Source: Phycisphaerales bacterium
GTDB lineage: Bacteria > Planctomycetota > Phycisphaerae > UBA1845
Assembly (NCBI GenBank): GCA_020639115.1
Contig: JACKHG010000006.1
Span: 62,001 to 126,000 of the forward strand
DNA: 64,000 nt
Direction of reading: 5' to 3'
This document shows positions 24,986-32,742 of the stretch, in pieces. Numbering within the stretch: position 1 is the first letter of the stretch; each line of letters opens with the position of its first letter. The notes below the pieces were generated by a model. That model had not been told where the DNA came from, searched no databases, and worked only from the letters and a program-made list of their open reading frames with translations. The position numbers and the translations under genes are program-made.

Positions 24986-26062
24986 TGGGCAGGTTTGCCT
25001 GGCGGGGGCTTCCCCGACGCTGTACGTTCGCACGGCGCCGCCGCGAAAGTCGATGACTTGTGTTCCTGCGGGTTGTTCGGCGGAAACCGAGTCGCGCAGC
25101 TGCTCGATGTGGCTGGTATCCGCCTGGGTCGAGAAATCCAGGCATTCCACTTCAAGCCGATAAACGCGGCCTGATCCGCGTCCGTAGATCAACGTACCAC
25201 TGGCTGCCAGGCAGAGGCCATCTCGTATGATGGTGCCGGTATTCGCCACCTCCAGGACGGGGTGGGGGCGGCCCGCGGCGATCAACTTGGCGCTGCGAAC
25301 CAGGTAGTTGGACCGAGTATCCAGGACGACGTGCCACTTGCCTGGAAAGTCAATGCCCGTGCGGCTCGCCGCGGTCAATTGCAGAAGGCCTTCCTCCACC
25401 TGGCGCCCTGTGCGGTCGTCGGCGAAGCGGTGTCCGAATCCGCGCCCGAGCGCCCGCATGAACTGGCCGATCTCGAACAAGGTATCGGGATCGCCGGGAT
25501 CATACTCATGGACGACGCGTTGTTCGCCTCGATGGACGATTTCACCGTCTGGACTGATCAGGAGCATCGTCTGCTCGTCAATGACGCGATTCAGATCGGG
25601 TGCGCTGTAACACCACTTTCTCATCGGCCGCCAGAGAATCAGATTGCCCTGCCGGTCGTAGTCACCGCGTGCGCATCCATGGGTTCCGACATCCCAGAAT
25701 ACCGGTTCCTGGCTGTAGTCCCATTGAATGGTCATTCCAGATAACGCCCCGGATCGGGTGAGCCTGCAGGTCTTGGTATGCCTACCCCGATCGGGACCGA
25801 TTGCGGAATGGGGGATCGTGATGGTGAAGCTCGCGGAGAAGTCCCGCTGCAGCGCAGTATCGACTTCCTGCATGTGTTGTAGCGTGCTCGTCAATTCGTA
25901 TTGTGCAACTTGTTCGCGTCCTGGCGTGGCCGGCGGGGTGGCGGTCACTTGACCATGCGCTGCGAGCGAGCAGGCAAGCAGCACCCATCCGTGCGTCAGC
26001 GCTCTCGATGTGTTCCGGCACTTCTTAGAGCAAGCTCTGTTTGTTTGTAGCCTTTGCGCCAT
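24977..26062 (-). CDS. Putative secreted protein of unknown function
   Basis: No family was recognised. The 361-residue product has a basic N-terminus and a hydrophobic stretch (GWVLLACSLAAHGQ) consistent with a signal peptide, so ATG 26062 is preferred over longer in-frame starts. The mature part is mostly beta and polar, with DFSASFTITIPHSAIGPD, EPVFWDVGTHGCARGDY and repeated aromatic-glycine turns, loosely like LolA-type or beta-sandwich envelope proteins. It converges on tadC and is separated from fliM by a 497-base gene-free gap. GC content and codon use look slightly less extreme than in its neighbours. Confidence 0.65.
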   Translation of the reverse strand: MAQRLQTNRACSKKCRNTSRALTHGWVLLACSLAAHGQVTATPPATPGREQVAQYELTSTLQHMQEVDTALQRDFSASFTITIPHSAIGPDRGRHTKTCRLTRSGALSGMTIQWDYSQEPVFWDVGTHGCARGDYDRQGNLILWRPMRKWCYSAPDLNRVIDEQTMLLISPDGEIVHRGEQRVVHEYDPGDPDTLFEIGQFMRALGRGFGHRFADDRTGRQVEEGLLQLTAASRTGIDFPGKWHVVLDTRSNYLVRSAKLIAAGRPHPVLEVANTGTIIRDGLCLAASGTLIYGRGSGRVYRLEVECLDFSTQADTSHIEQLRDSVSAEQPAGTQVIDFRGGAVRTYSVGEAPARQTCPKP

Positions 26063-26559
26063 GGTTTTCTGTGCGGAAGACCACCGCTCAACCGCTATGG
26101 AATTCTCAACAATGCTGTAAAGCCAGTGCTTTACCTCCGCGGTCCACGTACCACACACAAATGCCGTTTCTCTCAGATCAGGACCCCAGCGCAGTCTTTT
26201 CCCTGTGAGTTTGCGGATCGCATGGGTCTTCACTCCGTCCGGCCGTCGAATTCCAGGGCGAATCTGCGATTCTGCGGTCTGTCATCCGCGGCACAGCGTT
26301 GCTTGCATGGGTGTCGGTACGAGGAAAAAGCGCAGTTGGAGGGGGAGACTGCTGCGGGCAGGCGGGGACCATGGCGCGCTCCTCAGTTTTCACTGGACCA
26401 CCATCAATCCCGACCAGGAGCGTCCTATAACAGAAGCGCGGTTGCGAGGTCAAGCATTCTCGTGGGGGACTTCTGAATAGCTCGAAATCCGGCCGACGGA
26501 TGGCGGAACTGCGGTTCTCAGGTGGATGCCGGGCGAAACGGCTGTGGGAGCGCGCCGCG
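26063..26559. other. 497-base gene-free gap
   Basis: Open frames here lack ribosome binding sites and protein-like composition. No repeat, RNA gene or hairpin of note was seen. Confidence 0.5.
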
Positions 26560-27597
26560 CTACAGCGCTTCGGAGACTTCGGTGACGGGGCGTTCGAGGT
26601 GATCGCCGGGGGAGACGCGGCGGGTGATCTTGACGGCGCGGCCCTGCTTGTGCTTGCCGACGCGGGCGGCGAACTTGTTCTTGCCCTCGATGCGGACGAG
26701 CACCTCGTCGGCGGCTGGCTTGCCCGTCTGGATGATGTCGCCCGCCTGCAGGTTGAGCAGCTCCCGCACCGTGATGCTGGTCTCCGCGAGGTAGGCGCGC
26801 AGCTCGACGCGGGCGGCGTCGAGACGGCGGACGACCAGTTGCGACTGGTCCTCATCGTGCTGGGCGCGGCGGTAGGCGAGCCAGCCCTGCGTGGCCAGCT
26901 TGCTCATGATCGGCTCGATTACGTTGAAGGGGATGCACAGGCTCATCGTGCCGGCCCGCGGCCCCATGCGCAGCTCGAAACCGATCACCACGATGACCTC
27001 GTTCGGCGCGACGATCTGCACCAGGTGCGGATTGCTCTCCACGTCCGCGAGGCTGAACTTCACCTCCACGAGCGACGACCACACCGCGGTCAGCTCGGCG
27101 AGCGCCCGGTCGGTGATCTTGCGGATCAGCCGCAGCTCGATGAGCGTCAGCGGGCGCTGGGGGATGAACATCTCGTTGTTGGAGCCGCCCAGCAGACGAT
27201 CGATGATCGGGTAGATGATCAGCGGGCTGATCTCGAGGCACATCTGGCCCTCGAGCGGTTCACAGCCGAGCAGGTTGAAGTTCGTCGGGTTGGGCAGCGA
27301 GTGGATGAACTCGCTGTAGGTGAGCTGCTCGATGGTGGCGACGCGCACCTCGACGATCGTGCGCAGGAAACTGGAGAGCGACGCGCCCAGGTTGCGGCCG
27401 AAGTTCTCGTGCAGGCTCTCCAGGGCCCGCATCTGATCCTTGCTGACCCGCTCGGGCCGCTTGAAGTCGTAGATGTGGGCTTCCTTCTGCTCGACGACCG
27501 GACCCATGCGCCGGCCCGCGCTCTGCTCGTCGATGTCGCCGCTGTCGACAGCCGCCAGCAGGGCATCCACTTCACTCTGGTCGAGTACGTCCGCCAT
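26560..27597 (-). CDS. fliM: Flagellar motor switch protein FliM
   Basis: FliM is part of the C-ring; it binds CheY-P and sets flagellar rotation direction. The 345-residue protein begins with the CheY-binding peptide (LDQSEVDALLAAV), continues with the middle domain (ALESLHENFGRNLGASLS, LGCEPLEGQMCLEISP, LIIYPIIDRLLGGS) and ends with the SpoA/FliN-like domain (TSITVRELLNLQAGDIIQTGKP). The start is ATG 27597 (MADVLDQ), nine bases after AAGGA; an ATG three codons upstream is directly against it. It is downstream of aroA with a 136-base gap; no other flagellar gene is in the window. Confidence 0.95.
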   Translation of the reverse strand: MADVLDQSEVDALLAAVDSGDIDEQSAGRRMGPVVEQKEAHIYDFKRPERVSKDQMRALESLHENFGRNLGASLSSFLRTIVEVRVATIEQLTYSEFIHSLPNPTNFNLLGCEPLEGQMCLEISPLIIYPIIDRLLGGSNNEMFIPQRPLTLIELRLIRKITDRALAELTAVWSSLVEVKFSLADVESNPHLVQIVAPNEVIVVIGFELRMGPRAGTMSLCIPFNVIEPIMSKLATQGWLAYRRAQHDEDQSQLVVRRLDAARVELRAYLAETSITVRELLNLQAGDIIQTGKPAADEVLVRIEGKNKFAARVGKHKQGRAVKITRRVSPGDHLERPVTEVSEAL

Positions 27598-27733
27598 GAG
27601 GCGCATTCCTTGCCGCGGTGACGCGCAGGTTCTGCGCGGTGCCGCCGGGTAAACTCACAGGTTTATCGGACAAACGGACGCTCGGCTTGAACGGGCCGTC
27701 CGGCGCGCGGAACTGCGGCAAAACCCGCGCAGA

Positions 27734-29029
27734 TCAGCCGCGCAGCCGGTCGAAACGCTCGAAGAAGTCGGGGAAGGTCTTGGCGACGCAGCCGGGATCG
27801 AGGATTTCCACCCCGTCGATCATGAGCCCGGCGACCGCGAAGCTCATCGCCATGCGGTGGTCGTTGTAGGTGTGGACCCGGGCCGGCAGCGGGCGATTCG
27901 GCGGGGTGACGCTCAGGCTGTCGGTACCGACCTCGACCTCGGCGCCGAAGCGCATCAGCTCGGTGGCGAGGGCCGTCAGGCGGTCGGTCTCCTTGATGCG
28001 GAGATTCCCCACGTTGCGGATGTGCGTCGTACCGTCGGCGAAGAGCGCTGCCACCGCGAGCGTCTGGGCCACGTCGGGCATGTCGCCGAGGTCCACGTCG
28101 ACGGCAGCGAGGCGCTCACCCCCGGAAGGCCCGCGCACCGTGAGCGTGTCGGGGCTGCGCTCCACGTGGCAACCCATCCGCCGCAGGACATCCACGAAGC
28201 CGACGTCACCCTGCGTGCTGGCACTGCCGAGGTGGCGCACGGTGACGCTGCCGCCGGTGACAGCCGCCGCGGCTAGAAAATACGACGCGTTGGATGCGTC
28301 CGGCTCGATCTGCCAGGCTTGTCCGGCGTAGGTTTGCGGCGCGGGAATGATGACCTTGGCGTTGCGGCCCTCATGCTTGGCCACCGCCGCCACACCGAAG
28401 CCTTCCATCAGTTGCAGGGTCATCGTGACGTACGGAACACTGACCATCTCGCGCAGATCGAGGAAGATGTCGCCGCGGGCGTACGGCGCGACCATCAGCA
28501 GGGCGCTGATGAACTGGCTGGAGGGCGCCGAGGCGAACGCCACCCCGCCGCCGCGCAGCCCGCCGCCACGAACGATCACCGGGGGAAAACCGTCGACGGA
28601 TTCGTAACCGATGCTGACGCCGAGACCACGGAGGGCTTCGACCAGCGGTCCGATCGGGCGGGAGCGCATCCGCTCGATGCCGTCCAGGCGGTAGGCGCCG
28701 CGACCCAGCGCGCAGAGCGCCGTGCAGAAGCGGATGGTGGTCCCGCTGTTGCCGCAGAACAGGTCAGCGTCGGTCGCGGGCAGTTGGCCGCTGCAGCCCT
28801 CGATGCCGACCGTGCATGCCTGGGCGTCGGCGTCGACCTGGATACCGAGCGTGCGCATGGCCGCCATCATCAGCTCGGTGTCTTCCGAGAAGAGCACACC
28901 GGAGAGCGTCGAGCGGCCCTGGGCGAGCGCGGCGAGGATCAGGGCCCGGTTCGTGAGCGACTTGGACCCGGGGACCTCGACCACCGCGTCGATCGGGCGG
29001 GAGACGGGCTGAATGGCCTTGAATTCCAT
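27734..29029 (-). CDS. aroA: 3-phosphoshikimate 1-carboxyvinyltransferase (EPSP synthase)
   Basis: AroA joins shikimate 3-phosphate and phosphoenolpyruvate in the shikimate pathway. The 431-residue protein has the expected order: PGSKSLTNRALILAALAQG near the N-terminus, LFCGNSGTTIRF (the PEP/glyphosate loop), SQFISALLMVAPYA, IEPDASNASYFLAAAAV, then RIKETDRLTALATELMRFG and YNDHRMAMSFAVAGLM. All substrate-contact motifs are intact. The start is ATG 29029. It diverges from the rnfC-like gene across 95 bases and may be co-transcribed with fliM. Confidence 0.96.
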   Translation of the reverse strand: MEFKAIQPVSRPIDAVVEVPGSKSLTNRALILAALAQGRSTLSGVLFSEDTELMMAAMRTLGIQVDADAQACTVGIEGCSGQLPATDADLFCGNSGTTIRFCTALCALGRGAYRLDGIERMRSRPIGPLVEALRGLGVSIGYESVDGFPPVIVRGGGLRGGGVAFASAPSSQFISALLMVAPYARGDIFLDLREMVSVPYVTMTLQLMEGFGVAAVAKHEGRNAKVIIPAPQTYAGQAWQIEPDASNASYFLAAAAVTGGSVTVRHLGSASTQGDVGFVDVLRRMGCHVERSPDTLTVRGPSGGERLAAVDVDLGDMPDVAQTLAVAALFADGTTHIRNVGNLRIKETDRLTALATELMRFGAEVEVGTDSLSVTPPNRPLPARVHTYNDHRMAMSFAVAGLMIDGVEILDPGCVAKTFPDFFERFDRLRG

Positions 29030-29079
29030 GGCGGCAGAATAGAGCCCGCGACGCGCTTCGGCAATTGCAGCCGGTTGGC

Positions 29080-29108
29080 TTGCGGGCGGTCCGGTGCGGC
29101 CATAGAAC
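29080..29108 (+). promoter_or_regulatory. Sigma70-like promoter of the rnfCD pair
   Basis: TTGCGG (29080-29085), a 17-base spacer and TAGAAC (29103-29108) lie just before the rnfC start. The predicted transcription start falls near 29115, leaving almost no leader. Confidence 0.45.
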
Positions 29109-29124
29109 GTCCGGCGTGAACCTG

Positions 29125-30396
29125 ATGCAATGGCTGCGTCCGTTCAAGCCGCTGCGCGGCGGATACTTCCTGCACGACGAGTCGCTCGATGCCGGGCATC
29201 GCGATTTTCGTCCGCTGCCGGGCGGTCCGCCCCGGGTGCTGCACGTGCCGCTGGCGAACGGCCCCGAGACGCCGGCGGATCTGCTGGTTCACGAAGGCGC
29301 GGAGGTGACCGCGGGGCAACTCATCGCGCGGAGCGCATCCGGCGTTGGCGTCCACGCCGCGCTCTCCGGCGTCGTCCGGGCCCAGAGCCAAGTGGCGACG
29401 CCATACGGCGAGCACGTACCAGCCACGACGATCGAGGTGGCAGCCGATGCGGAGGACCGGCCGGGCGAACTGTTCGAAGGTCAGCTCGACGTTCCGCCGG
29501 CGAACGTGGAGGCATTCGTGCAGCGCATGCGCGTGGCGGGGGCGAACGCGGGCGACCTGGAAGGCTTCGCCGCGGGTGCTGCCCCGAAGGCGTTGATCGT
29601 GTGCGGGCTGGATTCGTCTCCGCCGCTCACCAGTCGCACGCAGATGCTGTTCCGGTACGGGGCCATCGTGATCGAGACAGCCTCCCTGATCCACCGCCTG
29701 TTTGGCTTTTACCGTACATACCTGGCGGTGGAGCGCGGCCACGCGACGCTTGTGCGGCTGTGCACGCGGCGCTCGCGCGGGACGCCGGTGCGCGTGGCGG
29801 ATCTGGTCAACCGTTACCCGCAGGCGGATCCCCGGATGCTCGTGCGGACCATCCTGGGCCGCGCCCTGCGTCCCGGACAGCATCCACGTGACGCGGGCGT
29901 CGTCGTGGTCGACGTCGGCGACATCGTCGACTTTGCCAGGGCGCTCCGCGGCGAGGCGGTGACGCACCGCCTGGTAAGCATTGCGGGCCACGGCGTGCGC
30001 GAGCCCGGGAACTACCGGGTGCCGATCGGGACGCCGGTCGCCGACGTGCTGCGCGCGGTCGGCGCGGGGGGCACGCGGCAGGTCGTCTTTGACTGTCTGA
30101 TCTCGGGCCCCGCGGTGACCAACCTGGCGACCGTCGTGACGCAGCGAACGACGGCGATCCTCCCTTTGTGGCCGGCGGACCCCCCGAACCCGTCGCCGTG
30201 CATCCGCTGCGGTCTATGTCAGGACGTGTGCCCGGTGGAGCTGGACCCGCTGGCGTTTTACCAATGGCGCGGGCGGCGCAGCGTGGAGCGCCTGCACCCC
30301 CAGGCCTGCCTGGCCTGCGGGTTGTGCGATTACGTCTGTCCGACGGAACTGCCGCTGATGTCGCGGGTGAGGAGTGGCGATGACGTCAGCGCCTGA
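29125..30396 (+). CDS. RnfC-like electron-transport subunit with two 4Fe-4S clusters
   Basis: RnfC is the peripheral NADH-facing subunit of Rnf complexes. The 423-residue protein shows the Rnf barrel (GGYFLHDE, VLHVPLANGPETPADLLVHEGAEVTAGQLIAR given in pieces), an SLBB-like part, and two C-terminal ferredoxin-type motifs: CIRCGLCQDVCPV and CLACGLCDYVCPTELP. The usual GxExEPY flavin motif near the centre is replaced by VCGLDSSPPLTS, so NADH/FMN binding is doubtful. The start is ATG 29125; GTG 29116 is a leaderless alternative. It overlaps the rnfD-like gene by 17 bases. No rnfA, B, E or G was found nearby. Confidence 0.82.
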   Translation: MQWLRPFKPLRGGYFLHDESLDAGHRDFRPLPGGPPRVLHVPLANGPETPADLLVHEGAEVTAGQLIARSASGVGVHAALSGVVRAQSQVATPYGEHVPATTIEVAADAEDRPGELFEGQLDVPPANVEAFVQRMRVAGANAGDLEGFAAGAAPKALIVCGLDSSPPLTSRTQMLFRYGAIVIETASLIHRLFGFYRTYLAVERGHATLVRLCTRRSRGTPVRVADLVNRYPQADPRMLVRTILGRALRPGQHPRDAGVVVVDVGDIVDFARALRGEAVTHRLVSIAGHGVREPGNYRVPIGTPVADVLRAVGAGGTRQVVFDCLISGPAVTNLATVVTQRTTAILPLWPADPPNPSPCIRCGLCQDVCPVELDPLAFYQWRGRRSVERLHPQACLACGLCDYVCPTELPLMSRVRSGDDVSA

Positions 30397-31411
30397 CATT
30401 CCGCTGGTGACCGCACCGCCGCATGTGCGGCTGGGACCGCATCGGCGGCATCTCGACCGCACGCTGCTGGCGGGCCTGGCGCCGGTGATCGCGGTGGCGT
30501 TGTGGTGGCATGGCGGGCGTGCAGCGCTGCTGTTCGGAATCGCGGGTGCGGCGGGTCTCTTGGGCGACTGGGCTGGACATTTTCTCCACCGACACCGGCG
30601 CCAGTCGCGAGCGGCGCATGCGCTGACGATCGGGTTTCTGCTGGTGATGATCCTGCCACCGGCGACGTCGGCGACCGCGATCGGCGTCGCCACGGCGGTG
30701 GCTGCGTTCTGCAGCCGCGTGCTGCGCGACCGGTTCGGGTCGTACTTTTGGCACCCGGTGGTCGTCGCGTGGATGATCGTTTTGCTCGTGGCGCCGCGGG
30801 TGCCACGCACCGGCGAGGGGGTGGCTGCCGTCGAGCGGCCGATCGATCTGGTGGTGCGGGCGTACGTCGCGCCGCCCGAGGGCGGGGTGCGCCGGTTGCG
30901 GAACCTGGCGCTCTACGAGTTGCCACCCTGGGACGCGACGCTGATCGGCGACGTGCCGGGGGGCACGGGGGCGACGTGCGGGCTCGCGATCCTGGTGGCG
31001 GGGCTCTGGCTCGTTTACGTGCGCAACCTGCGCTGGCAGGTACCGGTCTATGCGCTGGGGGCGGCTGCTCTGGCGGCTGCCGTGCTGCCCGTGCGTGGTC
31101 CGGAGGGCGCGTGGTTGTGGCTGCCGATCGCGCAGCGGATTGATGGATTTCCCATTGGCATGACTCTGCTATTGTACCACCTGACGGGTGGAGGGCTGCT
31201 GCTGGCGGCGGTATTCCTGGGGGCCGACACGATTTCGACGCCGCTCAACGCTCGCGGCCACGCGCTGTTCGGCGTGGGACTGGGCGCGGGTACGGTTCTG
31301 TTGCGCATGCTCGGGCTGCCGTTCGGTGCGTGCTGGTGGGCGCTGCTGGTGATGAATACGCTGGTGCCGGTGATCGACCGGGTGACGAGGCGGCGGGTGT
31401 GGGGAACGTAG
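30380..31411 (+). CDS. RnfD/NqrB-like membrane subunit
   Basis: RnfD/NqrB proteins are integral membrane subunits carrying a covalent FMN. The 343-residue protein has about nine helices with the family landmarks HVRLGPHRRHLDRTLLAGLAP (start), FLLVMILPPATSATAI, RFGSYFWHPVVVAWM, the flavin-attachment-like stretch GGTGATCGLAILVAGL and the closing LGADTISTPLNARGHALFGVGL. The TGAT matches the S/TGAT flavinylation motif. The start is ATG 30380 after GGAG, inside the end of the rnfC-like gene, so the two are co-translated. The partner subunits of a full complex are missing from the window. Confidence 0.82.
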   Translation: MTSAPDIPLVTAPPHVRLGPHRRHLDRTLLAGLAPVIAVALWWHGGRAALLFGIAGAAGLLGDWAGHFLHRHRRQSRAAHALTIGFLLVMILPPATSATAIGVATAVAAFCSRVLRDRFGSYFWHPVVVAWMIVLLVAPRVPRTGEGVAAVERPIDLVVRAYVAPPEGGVRRLRNLALYELPPWDATLIGDVPGGTGATCGLAILVAGLWLVYVRNLRWQVPVYALGAAALAAAVLPVRGPEGAWLWLPIAQRIDGFPIGMTLLLYHLTGGGLLLAAVFLGADTISTPLNARGHALFGVGLGAGTVLLRMLGLPFGACWWALLVMNTLVPVIDRVTRRRVWGT

Positions 31412-31440
31412 GGGCTATCCCAGTGTCGTAACACGCAAAA

Positions 31441-31478
31441 GGGAGAATGATGAATGCGGAATGATGAATGATGAATGG
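31441..31478. repeat. Short-word repeat (AATGATGAATG type)
   Basis: Four imperfect copies of GAATGATGAATG lie in the gap between two convergent genes. The reverse complement reads CATTCATCATTC, similar in style to the CATTCGTCATTC words at 8101-8119. Confidence 0.6.
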
Positions 31479-31526
31479 GCCGCGCCGGAGTGAGGGTTAC
31501 GGAACTTGCCAACGGTGACATTGCGA

Positions 31527-32519
31527 CTACGCGGGCTCGGTTGTGGCGGGGGCGCGGTTGCGCAGGCGGGAGAGGCTGGTGGCGGCCATGCTCGTACCGC
31601 CAAGCAAGCCGACGTACACCGGACCCAGCAGGCGGAGCGCCACGAGGAAAGCCGCGGTCTCCGCTCCGGAGGCGCCCAGGTACTTGGTGAGAAATACCGC
31701 ATAGCCGGCGTCGAGCGTCCCCAGGCCCGCCGGCACCTGCGTCATCGAGGCGAGCGAACCGATCACCAGGAAGGCCGCCGCAACCTCCACGACGCCGCCG
31801 TCGAGCGTCACGCCGAGCAGCACGGATAGCCCCGCGATCTTCGCCGCCAGCGCCAATAGAGAAAACGGCAGGACGCGCAGCAGGTAGACGCCGTGGTCAC
31901 GCACCCAGACCGTCACACGCGAGCGGTAGAACGCGACGATCCCCGCGATGACCGCGACCGGCACGCCCCAGGCGAGCCAGCCCAGCGGTACGCGTTCCGC
32001 CCACATCACCGACACGATCGCCGACAGGAGCAGCACGCCGCAGATTGCGGAGATGCGATAAACCAGCACGGCGCGCACGCGGTCGCCGCGCGTACCCTCG
32101 CCCAGGCGGGCGTACTTGTAGACGTCGGCGGCGATCTTCGCGACGACAAAGCCGACGAGCGACGATTCGCAGAAGACGCGGGCGGAACGCCAGGTGCTCG
32201 TCTCGACGGAGCAGCAGCGCGACGCCGTGCGCAGGGCGAACCCCTTGAAGAGCACGTAGAGATTGGTGCAGATGAAAAAGCCCCAGAGCTGGTCCTGGCG
32301 GGAACGCAGCACTTCGCCGAAGGACGCGGTGTCGCCCGCGTTGTGGATCAGCAGCGCGGTCAGGCCGAACCCCGCCAGCGTGAGGACGATGGCGCGAACG
32401 GTGTTCGGACGGTTGGCGACGGGTTCGAATGCACCGTCAGCGAGCGACCGGCGCAGATCGTGAAAGGCGGCGTCGCCGTCGGCGGCGGCAGGCGATGATT
32501 TCGGTGCGTCCGCGTTCAT
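31527..32519 (-). CDS. Lysylphosphatidylglycerol synthase/flippase-type membrane protein (UPF0104-like)
   Basis: The 330-residue protein has about eight membrane helices and the landmark GSLASMTQVPAGLGTLDAGYA (in pieces here: SLASMTQVPAGLGTLD) typical of the LPG-synthase transmembrane/UPF0104 family. Members flip or export lipids, and some carry an aminoacyl transferase domain, absent here. Its substrate cannot be named. The N-terminal 35 residues are polar and cytoplasmic. The start is ATG 32519. It converges on the rnfD-like gene and diverges from the TPR peptidase. Confidence 0.75.
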   Translation of the reverse strand: MNADAPKSSPAAADGDAAFHDLRRSLADGAFEPVANRPNTVRAIVLTLAGFGLTALLIHNAGDTASFGEVLRSRQDQLWGFFICTNLYVLFKGFALRTASRCCSVETSTWRSARVFCESSLVGFVVAKIAADVYKYARLGEGTRGDRVRAVLVYRISAICGVLLLSAIVSVMWAERVPLGWLAWGVPVAVIAGIVAFYRSRVTVWVRDHGVYLLRVLPFSLLALAAKIAGLSVLLGVTLDGGVVEVAAAFLVIGSLASMTQVPAGLGTLDAGYAVFLTKYLGASGAETAAFLVALRLLGPVYVGLLGGTSMAATSLSRLRNRAPATTEPA

Positions 32520-32742
32520 TCAGCGCTGACCGGGAAAATACGGGCGATGGCTGGCCACAAATCCAGGGTAGATGCTATCAGGGCGGCCGAATCCTGCAAC
32601 CGACGCGGCGCCCGAGCCGCGGCGAAACAACTTCGATAACTCCGCACAATGGGTCTAGAATCGGGTGTCCAGGAATGCAGGGAGCTGCACTTCAACCAGA
32701 CCGCACGGGAGCAGGTACAACACGGTGATAAATCGGCAAACC

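Noticed and set aside
26178..26855. Minus-strand frame of 225 residues overlapping the fliM 3' end and the gap
   Set aside because: It is Ser/Arg/Pro-rich and out of frame with fliM; no ribosome binding site or domain.
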